Assembly: GCA_902624785.1 (NCBI GenBank)
Contig: CACNYU010000006.1
Location: 1-48,345 of the forward strand
Reading direction: 5' to 3'
DNA length: 48,345 nt
Source: an uncultured Prochlorococcus sp.
Lineage (GTDB): Bacteria; Cyanobacteriota; Cyanobacteriia; PCC-6307; Cyanobiaceae
The notes under the pieces were generated by a model, which was not told the origin of the DNA, did no database searches, and worked only from the letters and a program-made list of their open reading frames with translations. This document shows positions 20,290 to 28,925 of the stretch, one piece after another; the first letter of the stretch is position 1, and every line of letters starts with the position of its first letter. A program made the position numbers and the translations under genes.

Positions 20290-20636
20290 AATGGTTGTTA
20301 TTCGAAACTTAGGATATATTATTTTGGTTTTGAGTTTTGCAAAAATATAAAAAACTATTTTGACAAGAGTTGTTTATTAGGTATAGATAATTATTTATTT
20401 TTACAATGTGCTGCCTCTAATAAAAGTCTAAATAATAAATACTATAATGCTCAAAATTTTCTGAAAAAAGAAATATTTCTATAAAGGATCTATCTAATTA
20501 TGATGCAGTAATAGTTATAAAGCAATCTCAAATGATCCTGTTGGAGGGGATTTTGAAGAAGCCACAAAGCAAATAAATTTCAAGGCTAATTGCAAACTAG
20601 CGAAATTTGTTTTAGAAAAAATCCAAAGAGGAATAA
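20290..20636 (+). pseudogene. NAD-dependent sugar epimerase/dehydratase remnant
   Basis: Fragments in shifting frames spell LSNYDAVIVIKAISNDPVGG with a frame slip, then FEEATKQINFKANCKLAKFV. This is the middle of a short-chain NAD-dependent epimerase (the YDAVIHLAAISNDPMG region of sugar epimerases). A degenerate LLGIDNYLF matches the first beta-alpha unit. Stops and frameshifts abolish it. It points to a lost sugar-modification step in this polysaccharide block. Confidence 0.55.
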
Positions 20637-21200
20637 TTAGTTTGTTTTCGTAAGAGACTTAAAAAATTTTGAAAATTCCATTCCTTTTTTGTCTTTTTCA
20701 CTGCAGATATTAATTTTATAGGGTTTAAATTGATTAAGAATCTCTTTAGAAAATGGTGAAACTGATATCTCATTGTCTGGAGAATAATAATTATCGGTCA
20801 AATAAATTACTTCTGTATTATCTTCTAAAGTTAAAAAAGAATGTAAACATCCTCTTGGTACTAATAAAGTTTTATTTATTTTTGAACTAAGCTTTATAGC
20901 ATTTATGCTTCCAAAAGTAGAACTTTCTAATCTGCAATCTATAAATAAATCTATAATTGATCCTTGGCTGCAGAATATTATTTTTGTTTCTGAATAAGTA
21001 CCAGTTTGCATATGTAACCCACGAAATGTTCCTTTAGAAGTATTCTTTGAAACATTTATATTTTTGACATTATTAAAAAAAACTTCTGAGAATTTACGAT
21101 CATCAAATAATCTTCCGAAAGAGCCCCTCAAATCTTCAAATACATTTTCTTTGACAATAATTGAACCCTTAATTGTTGGATTTTCTAAAAAATTATCCAT
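20637..21200 (-). CDS. rfbC: dTDP-4-dehydrorhamnose 3,5-epimerase-like protein
   Basis: 187 residues, the usual RmlC length. FEDLRGSFGRLF, SKGTFRGLHMQ (catalytic His near 63) and LVPRGCLHSFLTLEDNTEVI (second His and barrel core) are the cupin-fold active-site blocks. It probably epimerises a keto-deoxysugar nucleotide used in lipopolysaccharide. The Tyr of the catalytic pair is plausibly in YLTDNYYSPDNE. The rest of the rhamnose pathway is not in the window, so the exact substrate (dTDP- or CDP-sugar) is open. Confidence 0.82.
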   Translation of the reverse strand: MDNFLENPTIKGSIIVKENVFEDLRGSFGRLFDDRKFSEVFFNNVKNINVSKNTSKGTFRGLHMQTGTYSETKIIFCSQGSIIDLFIDCRLESSTFGSINAIKLSSKINKTLLVPRGCLHSFLTLEDNTEVIYLTDNYYSPDNEISVSPFSKEILNQFKPYKINICSEKDKKGMEFSKFFKSLTKTN

Positions 21201-21267
21201 TTCCTAAAAACTTAATTCTTAAATATCTTAAATTATAAAGATCTATCCAAAAGTTTTCTTAACATAT

Positions 21268-21453
21268 ACATGTCGTGGAAAGATGTATCAAAGTCTTGGA
21301 AAGCATAATAAATTAATTAGTGATTTTACTAAGGCTATAAAATTAGATCCGAAATGTATTGATCCATATTTACTTCGAGCAAAATCTTTTATTGAAATAA
21401 CTTATAAAGAGGGTGCATTCAAAAACCGGAATAAATCTTTTGAATTGGGATAA
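21268..21453 (+). pseudogene. TPR protein fragment
   Basis: A short open stretch encodes GKMYQSLGKHNKLISDFTKA and then IKLDPKCIDPYLLRAKSFIE, a clear tetratricopeptide repeat and the start of a second helix pair. It then ends at TAA. There is no start codon in a sensible place, so this is a leftover piece of a longer TPR gene. Confidence 0.55.
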
Positions 21454-21569
21454 TTGCAGACAAAAAAAAGTATTAATTCATATTTCAGCTAATATTGATT
21501 CCTAAGTTACAAGATCTATAAATTTATTATTCCTATATATTTCTAAACTAGAACCTAAACTTTTATTGA

Positions 21570-21613
21570 TTGACAGCTGATCTAAATTAGAGGGATAATT
21601 TCCTCTTTTTTTT
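21570..21613 (+). promoter_or_regulatory. Leader hairpin repeat, copy 2, before pilin gene
   Basis: TTGACAGCTGATCTAAATTA is followed by the stem AGAGG / CCTCT and T8, and the ATG follows at once with no room for a Shine-Dalgarno site. The TTGACA-to-ATG distance is 44 nt. It can be read as an intrinsic terminator/attenuator, or as a -35/-10 pair (GATAAT after 18 nt) giving a very short leader. Confidence 0.6.
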
Positions 21614-22168
21614 ATGGATAAAGGTATAAGAGATAGAAACGATAAAGGCTTTTCCTTAATTGAATTAATAATTGTAATAACAGTTTTATCGATACTTGGC
21701 GCTTTAGCTATTCCTTATTTTGATTCATTAAGAAAAAAAGCAATGATAACAGCAGTAAAAGAAAATATTGAGACAATCGCGAATCAATGTTTAATACAAA
21801 ACATGTTAGATAGGCCAGGCGAATATGGACTTAATTATAGGATGGCTTTTGGATGGAATAATACGAATACCACCTTTAGTAACAATGGAGGAATTGATCT
21901 TGGAAGTATAGGTTATCCTTATTACTTCACTAGTTTGAGTTTTGCAAATCCACTATCTTTGGACTCTAATTGTATAAGTATTACTGCAAGGTCAAGATAT
22001 TTTAATAATACTTCGATAGGGGAATTGCCACACTTTCAAATTTTTTTTAATCCTGGTACGAAGGCATTTGAAAAACTTTGTAAAGTTGATTCTGAAAGAA
22101 CTTTTAATGAGGGAACATGTGATACTCCCCGATGGGTAAACGGAAAATCAAAGAGGAGAATGTGGTGA
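21614..22168 (+). CDS. Type IV pilin-like protein A
   Basis: 184 residues. A short leader ending in Gly is followed by FSLIELIIVITVLSILGA, the class III prepilin signal with Glu at +5, so a PilD-type peptidase should cut after Gly12. The hydrophobic helix would pack in the pilus core. The head contains paired Cys and ELPHFQIFF ... CDTPRW, which align by eye with the head of the 25747 pilin. It starts directly after the hairpin repeat. It is likely a surface or minor pilin; the ligand is unknown. Confidence 0.82.
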   Translation: MDKGIRDRNDKGFSLIELIIVITVLSILGALAIPYFDSLRKKAMITAVKENIETIANQCLIQNMLDRPGEYGLNYRMAFGWNNTNTTFSNNGGIDLGSIGYPYYFTSLSFANPLSLDSNCISITARSRYFNNTSIGELPHFQIFFNPGTKAFEKLCKVDSERTFNEGTCDTPRWVNGKSKRRMW

Positions 22169-22404
22169 ATTTTAAAGTCAAATCACTTCAAAACCCAAAG
22201 AGGTAATCCTTTCTTCTCCACTTCCTTCCTCTTCCAAGCAGGAAGAACTTAATATCATGTGTTGCCATCTTTATCAAATTCTTTACAAAGTGATTTTGCT
22301 TTGATTTCTAAGAAATTAAACTATTTATTCTAAATTTATCAGTCCAGATAAACCATAGGTCAGATAGTGCCTCACAAGTAATTATTATTTAAAACTAAAG
22401 GATA

Positions 22405-22944
22405 CTAAATATTAAAAGATTCCTCTATGAATTCTTTATCAATAATGCAACCATGAGTTCCAAAACCCTCTAGATCATAAGCTAGTTCTCCTAAAGCATA
22501 TCCACAACCATCTTGGAGATCATCGCCTCCATTTTCGTCCATCCACTCTTCAAAAAGTTCTTTATTAAATTCATATCTATCTCCATCTTTATCCATCCAG
22601 TTGCTAATAATTTCTTTTGGACCTTCAAGAATAAAACTTGCTCCAATCCATCTAAAAAGCGGAATTTTTTTTCCTCCTCTGAGTTCTTCGATAAAAGGAT
22701 CATTTAAATATACATCTTCTGTTTCTAGAAACTTGAAACCTCTTTCTTTCAGACTTTCTACGTTATCGATGTGATAATATCCTCCAAAATTCTTAGTAGA
22801 TAAATCTATTGCTTCTTCTTTTTTGCTATTTGAAATCAAATCAATCAACTTATCATAAAAATCTAATTTTGAAATCATATCTATATCTTCATTAACTGGA
22901 TATCCACCTTTGAGGTAACTTTCTAATTTAAGTTTTATATTCAT
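22405..22944 (-). CDS. Acidic hypothetical protein, 179 aa
   Basis: 179 residues, soluble and acidic, with WMDKDGDRYEFN and EEWMDENGGDDLQDGCGYAL that superficially recall Ca-binding loops but lack the EF-hand spacing. No family is recognised. Clean length and codon pattern support a real gene. It is convergent with the pilin gene and followed on the right by a tRNA-Pro fragment. Confidence 0.6.
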   Translation of the reverse strand: MNIKLKLESYLKGGYPVNEDIDMISKLDFYDKLIDLISNSKKEEAIDLSTKNFGGYYHIDNVESLKERGFKFLETEDVYLNDPFIEELRGGKKIPLFRWIGASFILEGPKEIISNWMDKDGDRYEFNKELFEEWMDENGGDDLQDGCGYALGELAYDLEGFGTHGCIIDKEFIEESFNI

Positions 22945-23288
22945 TTTTAATTTATAAAGTTTTTAGTAAGACTATATCATTAATTCTAAAAATTCAGATA
23001 GATTCACTCCTTCAAAAGGATCTTTAAAAGGAGATGTTCAAGTTATAGGCAACCTGCAAAACAAATAAAACGTTAATGGGCGCGCGCAACAAGAGAATAA
23101 TTAAAAAAATTGAAATACTTTTTGGAAGAAGCTTTCAAAAGAGGTTTATTTAGTGATTAACCGTCCACAGTTATACAAGGCTATAGAAGAAAAAATCGTT
23201 ATTTAATCGCTATTTTAGTTATTGAGACTACTGAGAAATAAAAAAGATATTCTGGGTAAATCTCTTTATGAGTTCTTTTTTTATGAGT

Positions 23289-23335
23289 CGGGGCGACAGG
23301 ATTCGAACCTGCGACCTAGTGCTCACAAAACACCA
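23289..23335 (-). repeat. tRNA-Pro(UGG) 3' fragment, copy 3
   Basis: The acceptor end, T arm and variable loop (tcggggcgacaggattcgaa on plus) match the best copy. The anticodon loop carries CTCACAAA instead of CTCCCAAA. The tRNA 5' half is missing. A further conserved segment (cattagcatcactaggtttc) follows, as in copies 5 and 9. Confidence 0.88.
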
Positions 23336-23420
23336 CACGCCCCATTAGCATCACTAGGTTTCTAAGCCATAATTATTTTTAAGCTTGCTCTTACGAAGTT
23401 TGTCATAACAAATTAAGCAA

Positions 23421-23431
23421 TATTTGTCCGC
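23421..23431. repeat. Single 11-bp element, GTC class
   Basis: TATTTGTCCGC lies about 86 bp right of tRNA fragment 3, the same spacing as the paired 11-bp repeats near fragments 4, 5, 8 and 9. Only one unit is recognisable here; the neighbouring one has decayed. Confidence 0.45.
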
Positions 23432-23505
23432 AAAATCTACTAAATTCTTCCTTTATTTAAATTCTAAGAAATAAATAAATTTAAAATTATTAAATATCAA
23501 ATTGC

Positions 23506-24630
23506 TTAATTATTTTCAGAAATTTCTTCAGATAATGAAAGGCTTGTTTTTTTAGCAGTCAATTCTGCAAATTGCTCTCCTTTTTTAATAGTAGTTTTCA
23601 ATTTATTATGAGCTTCATTATAAATAGATACTGTTTGTTTTATTTTTAAACCAATATCATTAAATCTCTTTAAAAAAGCCTCTAAAGCATTATTTAGCTC
23701 ACACGCTTTATTAGATGCTTCTTGAATACCTCTTGTTAAATTTGCTTGTTCAATATTCATAGACAGATTTTGTAAAATTGCAAGAAAACTTGTTGGGAAA
23801 GTGAGAATTATTTTTTTATCAAAAGCATATTCTAGTAATTTTTCATCATGAGCTAATGCCATTGCCAATGCACCTTCAATTGGAATGAACATAATTACAC
23901 CATCTAATACGACTCCTTTATTAGTTTTATTATTTGAATATTTCTTTTTAGAAAGTTCATTAATATGTACTTGTACTTTTTTAACATGATTATCTAAAGC
24001 TAATTTATAAGTCCTCTCATCTTTCGCTTTTAAGGCATCCTGATAACTATCGAGAGGAGCTTTAGAATCAACTATAAACAATCTTTCACCAGGAATTGTT
24101 ATTACACAATCAGGCCTATAAGTCCCATCATTTGTTATTAATGTTACCTGCTCATCAAAATCACAATACCTATTGAGACCTACATATTCCATAGTTCTTC
24201 TAAGTGTCACCTCCCCCCACCTACCTTTTATATTTGGATTGCGTAAAGCATTCGCTAATTCTTTGGCAGCGCTTTCAACATCCTCATTCTTTGTCTTTAA
24301 ATCTCTAGTAGTGGTAGACAAGACCGATAATTTTTCTCTCGATTCATCATTAAGAGTTTTTACTTGTTTGGCTAACTTATCTACTTGTTGATTGAAAGGT
24401 TCAGAAACATTTTCTTTTGTTGCTTTTATTAGTTCTTCCCTTGATTCTTTAAGCATTCTTGAACTTAAGATTTCAAATTGTGTTTTCAAATCATTTTCAA
24501 GTTTTTGTTGAGATTTTAACTTGATAATCAATTCAGTTTCTCTGTTTGTTTTCCAGAAAGATTTAGTCAAAAAGAAACCAGCAAATATTCCCGAAAATAC
24601 TCCAGTTAAAAAAAGTAAAAAACTATTCAT
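23506..24630 (-). CDS. rmuC: RmuC-family DNA recombination protein
   Basis: 374 residues. An N-terminal membrane helix (FLLFLTGVFSGIFAGFFL) is followed by a long coiled coil (about 30-130) and the RmuC core with NIKGRWGEVTLRRTMEYVGL, RPDCVITIPGERLFIVDSKA (the PD-(D/E)XK-like D...DxK residues) and IMFIPIEGALAMAL. Family members limit recombination of inverted repeats in E. coli. That would be relevant in a repeat-rich island, though it may be a core-type gene carried along. It is complete, with the ordinary ATG start. Confidence 0.9.
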   Translation of the reverse strand: MNSFLLFLTGVFSGIFAGFFLTKSFWKTNRETELIIKLKSQQKLENDLKTQFEILSSRMLKESREELIKATKENVSEPFNQQVDKLAKQVKTLNDESREKLSVLSTTTRDLKTKNEDVESAAKELANALRNPNIKGRWGEVTLRRTMEYVGLNRYCDFDEQVTLITNDGTYRPDCVITIPGERLFIVDSKAPLDSYQDALKAKDERTYKLALDNHVKKVQVHINELSKKKYSNNKTNKGVVLDGVIMFIPIEGALAMALAHDEKLLEYAFDKKIILTFPTSFLAILQNLSMNIEQANLTRGIQEASNKACELNNALEAFLKRFNDIGLKIKQTVSIYNEAHNKLKTTIKKGEQFAELTAKKTSLSLSEEISENN

Positions 24631-25037
24631 CCTTTGCTTAAAATTATATTTTTAAATTTTAAATAATCTGATGAAATTTAACCATAATATTATTACCTTT
24701 CTTTTTTCAAAAAAAATCTGATTATCAGCATTAGATAAATTATTAGAGACTTTTTGTTTGAAATTTTAAATCTTCAAGAAATCTGGTTATTAACAGAGAC
24801 TATTTTTTATTATTTCAGTTACTGAATTCCTTACCTTATTAGTTCCAATAATAGGATTATTATTTTTTAGAAATATTTAATATTTGTTTTACAATTTTCT
24901 ATATAGCCGTCTAAATAACCTTTTTTTCTAGTAGTTATATAGAGTTTATCTTCCTTTAGTACCTAATAACTTTTGAGTTTCTTGAAAAATAAACCACATA
25001 GTTAAATAACCCTCCTAATTATTTTTCAAATCGAGTA
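24631..25037. other. Intergenic region without a supported gene
   Basis: About 400 bp of AT-rich DNA between rmuC and the minus-strand pilin gene. No frame, repeat copy or RNA feature is convincing. Confidence 0.4.
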
Positions 25038-25595
25038 TTAGGGATTTTGACCACACATACTTAAGGTATCTCCATTATCGTCATATATTGTTCCAGACCA
25101 TGAAGGACCTTGATAAAAATTATCGCTCTTCCAATGATATATTTGTCCTCCTCTTCTAAGATTTAAACAACCCCAAACTGACCTGTTCATTGATGTTTCC
25201 CCAGTATTATTAAATCTCCAAGCACTCACTCTAAGTTCATCAGGACGCGTATAAAATTCTATTAAATATTGACCTCCAACAATTGGTCTTTGATTACCGC
25301 TACATTGTGAGTTATATAATCTACAACTTTCCAAAACATTGGCATCAATGTAGTTACTGTTTTGAGCAAACTCCTCCCAAGAATTTGGCCATCTTCCTTC
25401 CTCAGAATTAAAAACAAATCCTGATTTTATTGTTGCATCTACATAAGCAATTGCAGCTGCTTGCCTTGCTCTTCTAATAACACCAGTAAAAGCAGGAATA
25501 GCGACTGCGGATAAAATTGAGAGAACCGCAATTACAATTACTAATTCAATCAGAGAAAAGCCATTTTTACTATCATCTTTATTTAATTCAACCAC
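25038..25595 (-). CDS. Type IV pilin-like protein B
   Basis: 185 residues. FSLIELVIVIAVLSILSAVA follows a Gly at the prepilin cleavage site (SKNG). The head differs from the others: QYLIEFYTRPDELRVSAW, Trp-rich and with Cys pairs, ending SMCGQNP. It is divergently arranged with the 25747 pilin (152-bp gap), so the two may share a control region. The helix-coding DNA is close to identical among the pilin genes, while heads vary. It is likely a minor pilin or adhesin-type pilin. Confidence 0.82.
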   Translation of the reverse strand: MVELNKDDSKNGFSLIELVIVIAVLSILSAVAIPAFTGVIRRARQAAAIAYVDATIKSGFVFNSEEGRWPNSWEEFAQNSNYIDANVLESCRLYNSQCSGNQRPIVGGQYLIEFYTRPDELRVSAWRFNNTGETSMNRSVWGCLNLRRGGQIYHWKSDNFYQGPSWSGTIYDDNGDTLSMCGQNP

Positions 25596-25746
25596 TATTA
25601 ATTGAAAGGATCTACTTTATTTTAGTATTCTAAAAAAATATCTACTCAATATTATTTAAAAACCAAATAAATATAAGCTTTAAAAAGTACACCACTATTT
25701 TGCTATAAAAACTGATTACAATTATTGTTAATATAATAGGAAAATT

Positions 25747-26265
25747 TTGAAAAAAGATTTTTCACATAACAGCGGATTCTCTTTAATTGAATTAATAATT
25801 GTTATTGCAGTTCTCTCAATTTTATCTGCAGTAGCCATCCCTTCATTTATCGGCATAAGAAATAGTGCAAAAGTATCTGCAGTTAAAAAATCTCTTGTAA
25901 ACATCCTAAAAGAATGTTTAGTAGCAGAATCAAATTTATCGGGAAATCCAACTTTTAATGATATCGGCGCCTGGGATACAACTAATTCATTTGGGGATAG
26001 CAGAGGATTAAATTTTGGCTTTACTTATGATTCTGACCTTAGTTCTAGCTCTCCAATACAACCTTCTGACTCTTGCTTTAGAATTGCAGCGAAATCAAAT
26101 ACACAGGACATAGGTGGAGTACCTATTCCAGTTCTTCCTCATTTCGAAATATTTTTAGATAGAAGCGATAAATATAAAGTCAAGAAAAATTGTTCCGCTA
26201 GTAATGCAAAGACAATTAATAATAACTTTTGTGATACAAGTGCACCAGAAGGCAGTCAGTGGTGA
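25747..26265 (+). CDS. Type IV pilin-like protein C
   Basis: 172 residues from a TTG start. FSLIELIIVIAVLSILSAVA comes right after a Gly. The head (CFRIAAKS, LPHFEIFLDRSDKYKVKKNC, NNFCDTSAPEGSQW) matches the head of pilin A and also that of the 40906 membrane protein. No ATG lies upstream in frame, so TTG is probably genuine; the 39924 pilin gene also starts with TTG. Confidence 0.82.
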   Translation: MKKDFSHNSGFSLIELIIVIAVLSILSAVAIPSFIGIRNSAKVSAVKKSLVNILKECLVAESNLSGNPTFNDIGAWDTTNSFGDSRGLNFGFTYDSDLSSSSPIQPSDSCFRIAAKSNTQDIGGVPIPVLPHFEIFLDRSDKYKVKKNCSASNAKTINNNFCDTSAPEGSQW

Positions 26266-26314
26266 ATTACCAAAAAATAATTTATAAAGTTGGTCCCAAA
26301 ATTAATCTTGAAAT

Positions 26315-27361
26315 TCAACAAATTGGAACTTCAGCAATACCATAATTATAACCCCAGTAATCATTAGAGTCTTTATTAAAATAATAATCGCGACCAGTAT
26401 TTGGCTCCCTCCACCATGTATTTAACCCACCGTTTCTCTGTGCATGGCCTGATGGATCTTTAATAAGTATATGAAAACCTGATGTTACATTATTATTTTT
26501 GTATTCATCTGGGTAGTTTTCTTGCGAGCCCCCATAAGGCGAACTAAACCCTCTATCCAGAACTTCACCATTGGCAAAACTCAAATTACCAGAGGCATCA
26601 CTTTTGAGTCCTATCCAAGCCCCAGCTCTTTCTCCGTTATTCCAATTAGAGTCTCTTTCAGTTAACTTTTCTGTATATTCATCAATTAAAAATTTGTTTT
26701 CATCAGAGTTATTTGGGGTAGTTAAATTACCTCCTAGCTTTTCTGCATTTTCTTGGGCTTCATCCCATGAAGAGCCTTTTACTAGCGCATATGCTGAACA
26801 ACCTCTTTCTGAATAACTTCCATCCATTACAACCTCAGAATTTTGCTCAATGCTTGCTAATACATTTGCTCTATTAGTTGTGATGAGTTGACTATTTCTT
26901 GAGATATAAGCTTCATTATCATCATCACAAACTAAAGCTAAACACGTTTTAAAATTCTTTCCCTTAATTCCTTTGAAAGAAAAAGTTAATTCTTTATTAG
27001 TCATGGAATATATAAATGTTGGCAACAAATTTGCATTATTAATGTTGGGTTCTAGGGTTATATTTTTATTGCCACATTGAACTTTTCCGCTTGAAGATGA
27101 ATTTAATAATGCTTTATATCCAGAGATATTAACTCGTTGAAAAGAAGAAATATTTGACACGTCAAGAGCACCTGAAATTTCACATTCTTTTTGAATATTT
27201 ATTGCAGATTTTAAAGCAGCAGTTGCTTTAGCCTTTCTTTGAACACAAATAAAAGATGGAATCGCAATCGCACCTAATATTGAAAGTACTGAAATTACGA
27301 CAACCAACTCTATTAAAGAAAATCCAGAATTAGAGGAAGTTAATTTGTTGTCTAATTTCAT
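26315..27361 (-). CDS. Pilin with a C-type-lectin-like C-terminal domain
   Basis: 348 residues from the ATG at 27361; an upstream in-frame ATG at 27388 is less likely because it would lengthen the leader. FSLIELVVVISVLSILGAIA is the prepilin helix. A pilin-like head with Cys pairs spans about 50-165. The C-terminal 160 residues look like a C-type lectin fold: SSWDEAQENAEKLGGNLTTP, AGAWIGLKSD (the WIGL core), NTWWREPNTG and YGIAEVPIC at the end. Such a head would present a ligand-binding or phage-contact surface on a pilus. It is convergent with pilin C. Confidence 0.8.
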   Translation of the reverse strand: MKLDNKLTSSNSGFSLIELVVVISVLSILGAIAIPSFICVQRKAKATAALKSAINIQKECEISGALDVSNISSFQRVNISGYKALLNSSSSGKVQCGNKNITLEPNINNANLLPTFIYSMTNKELTFSFKGIKGKNFKTCLALVCDDDNEAYISRNSQLITTNRANVLASIEQNSEVVMDGSYSERGCSAYALVKGSSWDEAQENAEKLGGNLTTPNNSDENKFLIDEYTEKLTERDSNWNNGERAGAWIGLKSDASGNLSFANGEVLDRGFSSPYGGSQENYPDEYKNNNVTSGFHILIKDPSGHAQRNGGLNTWWREPNTGRDYYFNKDSNDYWGYNYGIAEVPIC

Positions 27362-27526
27362 TAAATTTAGTGAAACTAAAATAAGCATAATTCAAAGAAT
27401 ATTTTTGGTTAGAAAATTTAAAGTTATTTTAAAAATATCTTTAGAGCATACTCTCACTCAAGTTAGGCGTGAAGCAATTATTTGCGAGGATTAGGTATTA
27501 GCTGAGACTTATCGCTATAACAGATC

Positions 27527-27572
27527 AGGGCAACAGGATCCGAACTTGTGACTTAGTGCTCCCAAAGAGCCC
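27527..27572 (-). repeat. tRNA-Pro(UGG) 3' fragment, copy 4
   Basis: About six substitutions relative to the best copy, but the T loop and anticodon loop (ctcccaaag) remain. The flanking segment ttagctgagactt..ctataac on its left is shared with copies 5 and 9, so the repeat extends about 35 bp past the tRNA end. Confidence 0.82.
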
Positions 27573-27656
27573 GCATTATGTAGTAGTTTTTTAAGACTTA
27601 AATTGTGGCAAAAGAATTTCACGAGTAGTTTTAAAAATAATCCAGTTTTATTTTAA

Positions 27657-27678
27657 ATCTTGGGCACTTTTTGGGCAC
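27657..27678. repeat. Tandem 11-bp repeat pair, GGG class, left end
   Basis: ATCTTGGGCAC followed by TTTTTGGGCAC, an exact 11-bp period. It lies about 85 bp right of tRNA fragment 4. The same GGG core occurs at the other end of this short unit (28325-28346). Confidence 0.7.
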
Positions 27679-27728
27679 TAATGAATAATCATTTATGGGT
27701 TTAATTTTTAATTTTATTTTGACTCCTC

Positions 27729-28303
27729 TTAATAGTTAAAATCACCATCTAAGTATCCCTTTGGAGTAAACATTTTCCCATACTTTGAACATTTATTTAG
27801 ATGCGAATTAAGTTCTTCCATTCGAAATGGCGACAAAGTTACTTCATCTACAAATTGCTTTATTAATAGTCTTGAAAACCAAACTACGGGAACTGGAGAA
27901 GGTACGTACGAATTTAGGATGTAACGTTGCTCACTTTGATAATGAAAGTTATAAACAAACAAGTCTCTAAATAAAATACAATTCATTAGATATTTCTCGT
28001 ATCCTTTCTCTAATAGATATTCGCGATGCTTATTTAATGGAAAATCTAAATCATATAATTCATTAATGAATTTAGGACATCACCCTCTTTTGTTCCTCCT
28101 TCTTCTAGATTTTTTATCCCAAGGTCATAACAATTATTAACATTAGCTTCCAATCCCAATACTGAAATTAATTTTCCATCTTTCTTTTCATAAGGAAGAA
28201 TGGGAAGGAAAGCTAAAGCAAGAAGGAAAAACAGTAAAAAGTCTGAGGTATCAATTTCCCCACTCCACCATTTAAATTGAAATTCTTTTAGGAATTTTTT
28301 CAT
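27729..28303 (-). pseudogene. Frameshifted paralogue of the 46516 membrane protein
   Basis: The first part (MKKFLKEFQFKWWSGEIDTS and LALAFLPILPYEKKDGKLIS) and the last part (YLMNCILFRDLFVYN, YVPSPVPVVWFSRLL) match the two halves of the intact 46516-47136 product. A single frameshift near 28048-28058 separates them: the first frame stops at TAG (28046-28048), while the other frame continues YDLDFPLNKHREYLLEKGYE into the second half. The middle is also shorter than in the paralogue. It is the only gene between tRNA fragments 4 and 5. Confidence 0.75.
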
Positions 28304-28324
28304 AATAAAAAACTATAACTTATG

Positions 28325-28346
28325 GGTTTGGTTACATTTTGGGCAC
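28325..28346. repeat. Tandem 11-bp repeat pair, GGG class, right end
   Basis: GGTTTGGTTAC (7 of 11 positions kept) followed by ATTTTGGGCAC, ending 54 bp left of tRNA fragment 5. It matches the GGG class at 27657 and the arrangement at 47156. Confidence 0.55.
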
Positions 28347-28399
28347 TCTAATTTTTAGGTTAAATATATTATTAGCTACAACTTACTGCTTTAACTGAT

Positions 28400-28446
28400 C
28401 GAGGCGACAGGATTCGAACCTGCGACCTAGTGATCCCAAAGCACTT
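28400..28446 (-). repeat. tRNA-Pro(UGG) 3' fragment, copy 5
   Basis: Two differences from the best copy (cgaggcg and gtgatccc). It is followed by a segment shared with copies 3 and 9 (tagcactaagtttccaatcta) and preceded by the conserved ttattagct...taactgat flank. Confidence 0.9.
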
Positions 28447-28529
28447 AACAGCTCTAGCGTAGCACTAAGTTTCCAATCTATGACTATTTTTTCTAAGTTT
28501 TGAGTAGTCTGTCCTGACAACTCAATCAA

Positions 28530-28551
28530 CATTTGTCCACTATTTGTGAAC
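28530..28551. repeat. Tandem 11-bp repeat pair, GTC class
   Basis: CATTTGTCCAC followed by TATTTGTGAAC, period 11, about 85 bp right of tRNA fragment 5. The second unit has two changes in the CAC end. Confidence 0.6.
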
Positions 28552-28619
28552 TTTATATATTTTTGCGAAGGATTTTTATTGATTTCTACGTTAATAATTT
28601 AAAGATATTTAAAACCTTT

Positions 28620-28922
28620 ATGAAAAATTTTTCATTTTTATTTTTGGCATTAGCCTTTTTTATCGCATTACCTTCTTATTCCAATCCAACCTTTGAGAAA
28701 AGTAGTTTTATAAAAATGCGCAAGCGATTTCAAAAGATCGATAAGAATGGAGATGGACTTCTCTCTAAAGGCGAGATGATGGAAGCGCATCGTGATCGTA
28801 TAGATAAACTATTTTTGAATTTTGATAAGAATGGAGATGGTAAGTTATCAAGAAAAGAACTACGAGCAGTTAAACAAGAAATGAAAAAAAGGATATATAA
28901 ATTTAGCAATGAGGGAAAGTAA
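28620..28922 (+). CDS. Secreted EF-hand protein
   Basis: 100 residues from the ATG at 28620, chosen because it opens a normal signal peptide (MKNFSFLFLALAFFIALPSY, cut near SNP). The mature part has two EF-hand loops, DKNGDGLLSKGEM and DKNGDGKLSRKEL, with all calcium-coordinating positions filled. It should bind Ca2+ in the periplasm. Only 3 nt separate its stop from the sigma factor start, so it is the first gene of a three-gene operon and a candidate sensor for the sigma/anti-sigma pair. It starts about 70 bp right of an 11-bp repeat pair. Confidence 0.85.
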   Translation: MKNFSFLFLALAFFIALPSYSNPTFEKSSFIKMRKRFQKIDKNGDGLLSKGEMMEAHRDRIDKLFLNFDKNGDGKLSRKELRAVKQEMKKRIYKFSNEGK

Positions 28923-28925
28923 AGT

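Noticed and set aside
22405-22944. EF-hand protein
   Set aside because: DKDGDRYEFN and DENGGDDLQDG have Asp/Gly-rich loops but lack the 12-residue EF-hand spacing and flanking helices.
26315-27361. Diversity-generating retroelement acting on the lectin-like pilin
   Set aside because: The lectin fold is a usual target, but no reverse transcriptase or template repeat is present in the window.
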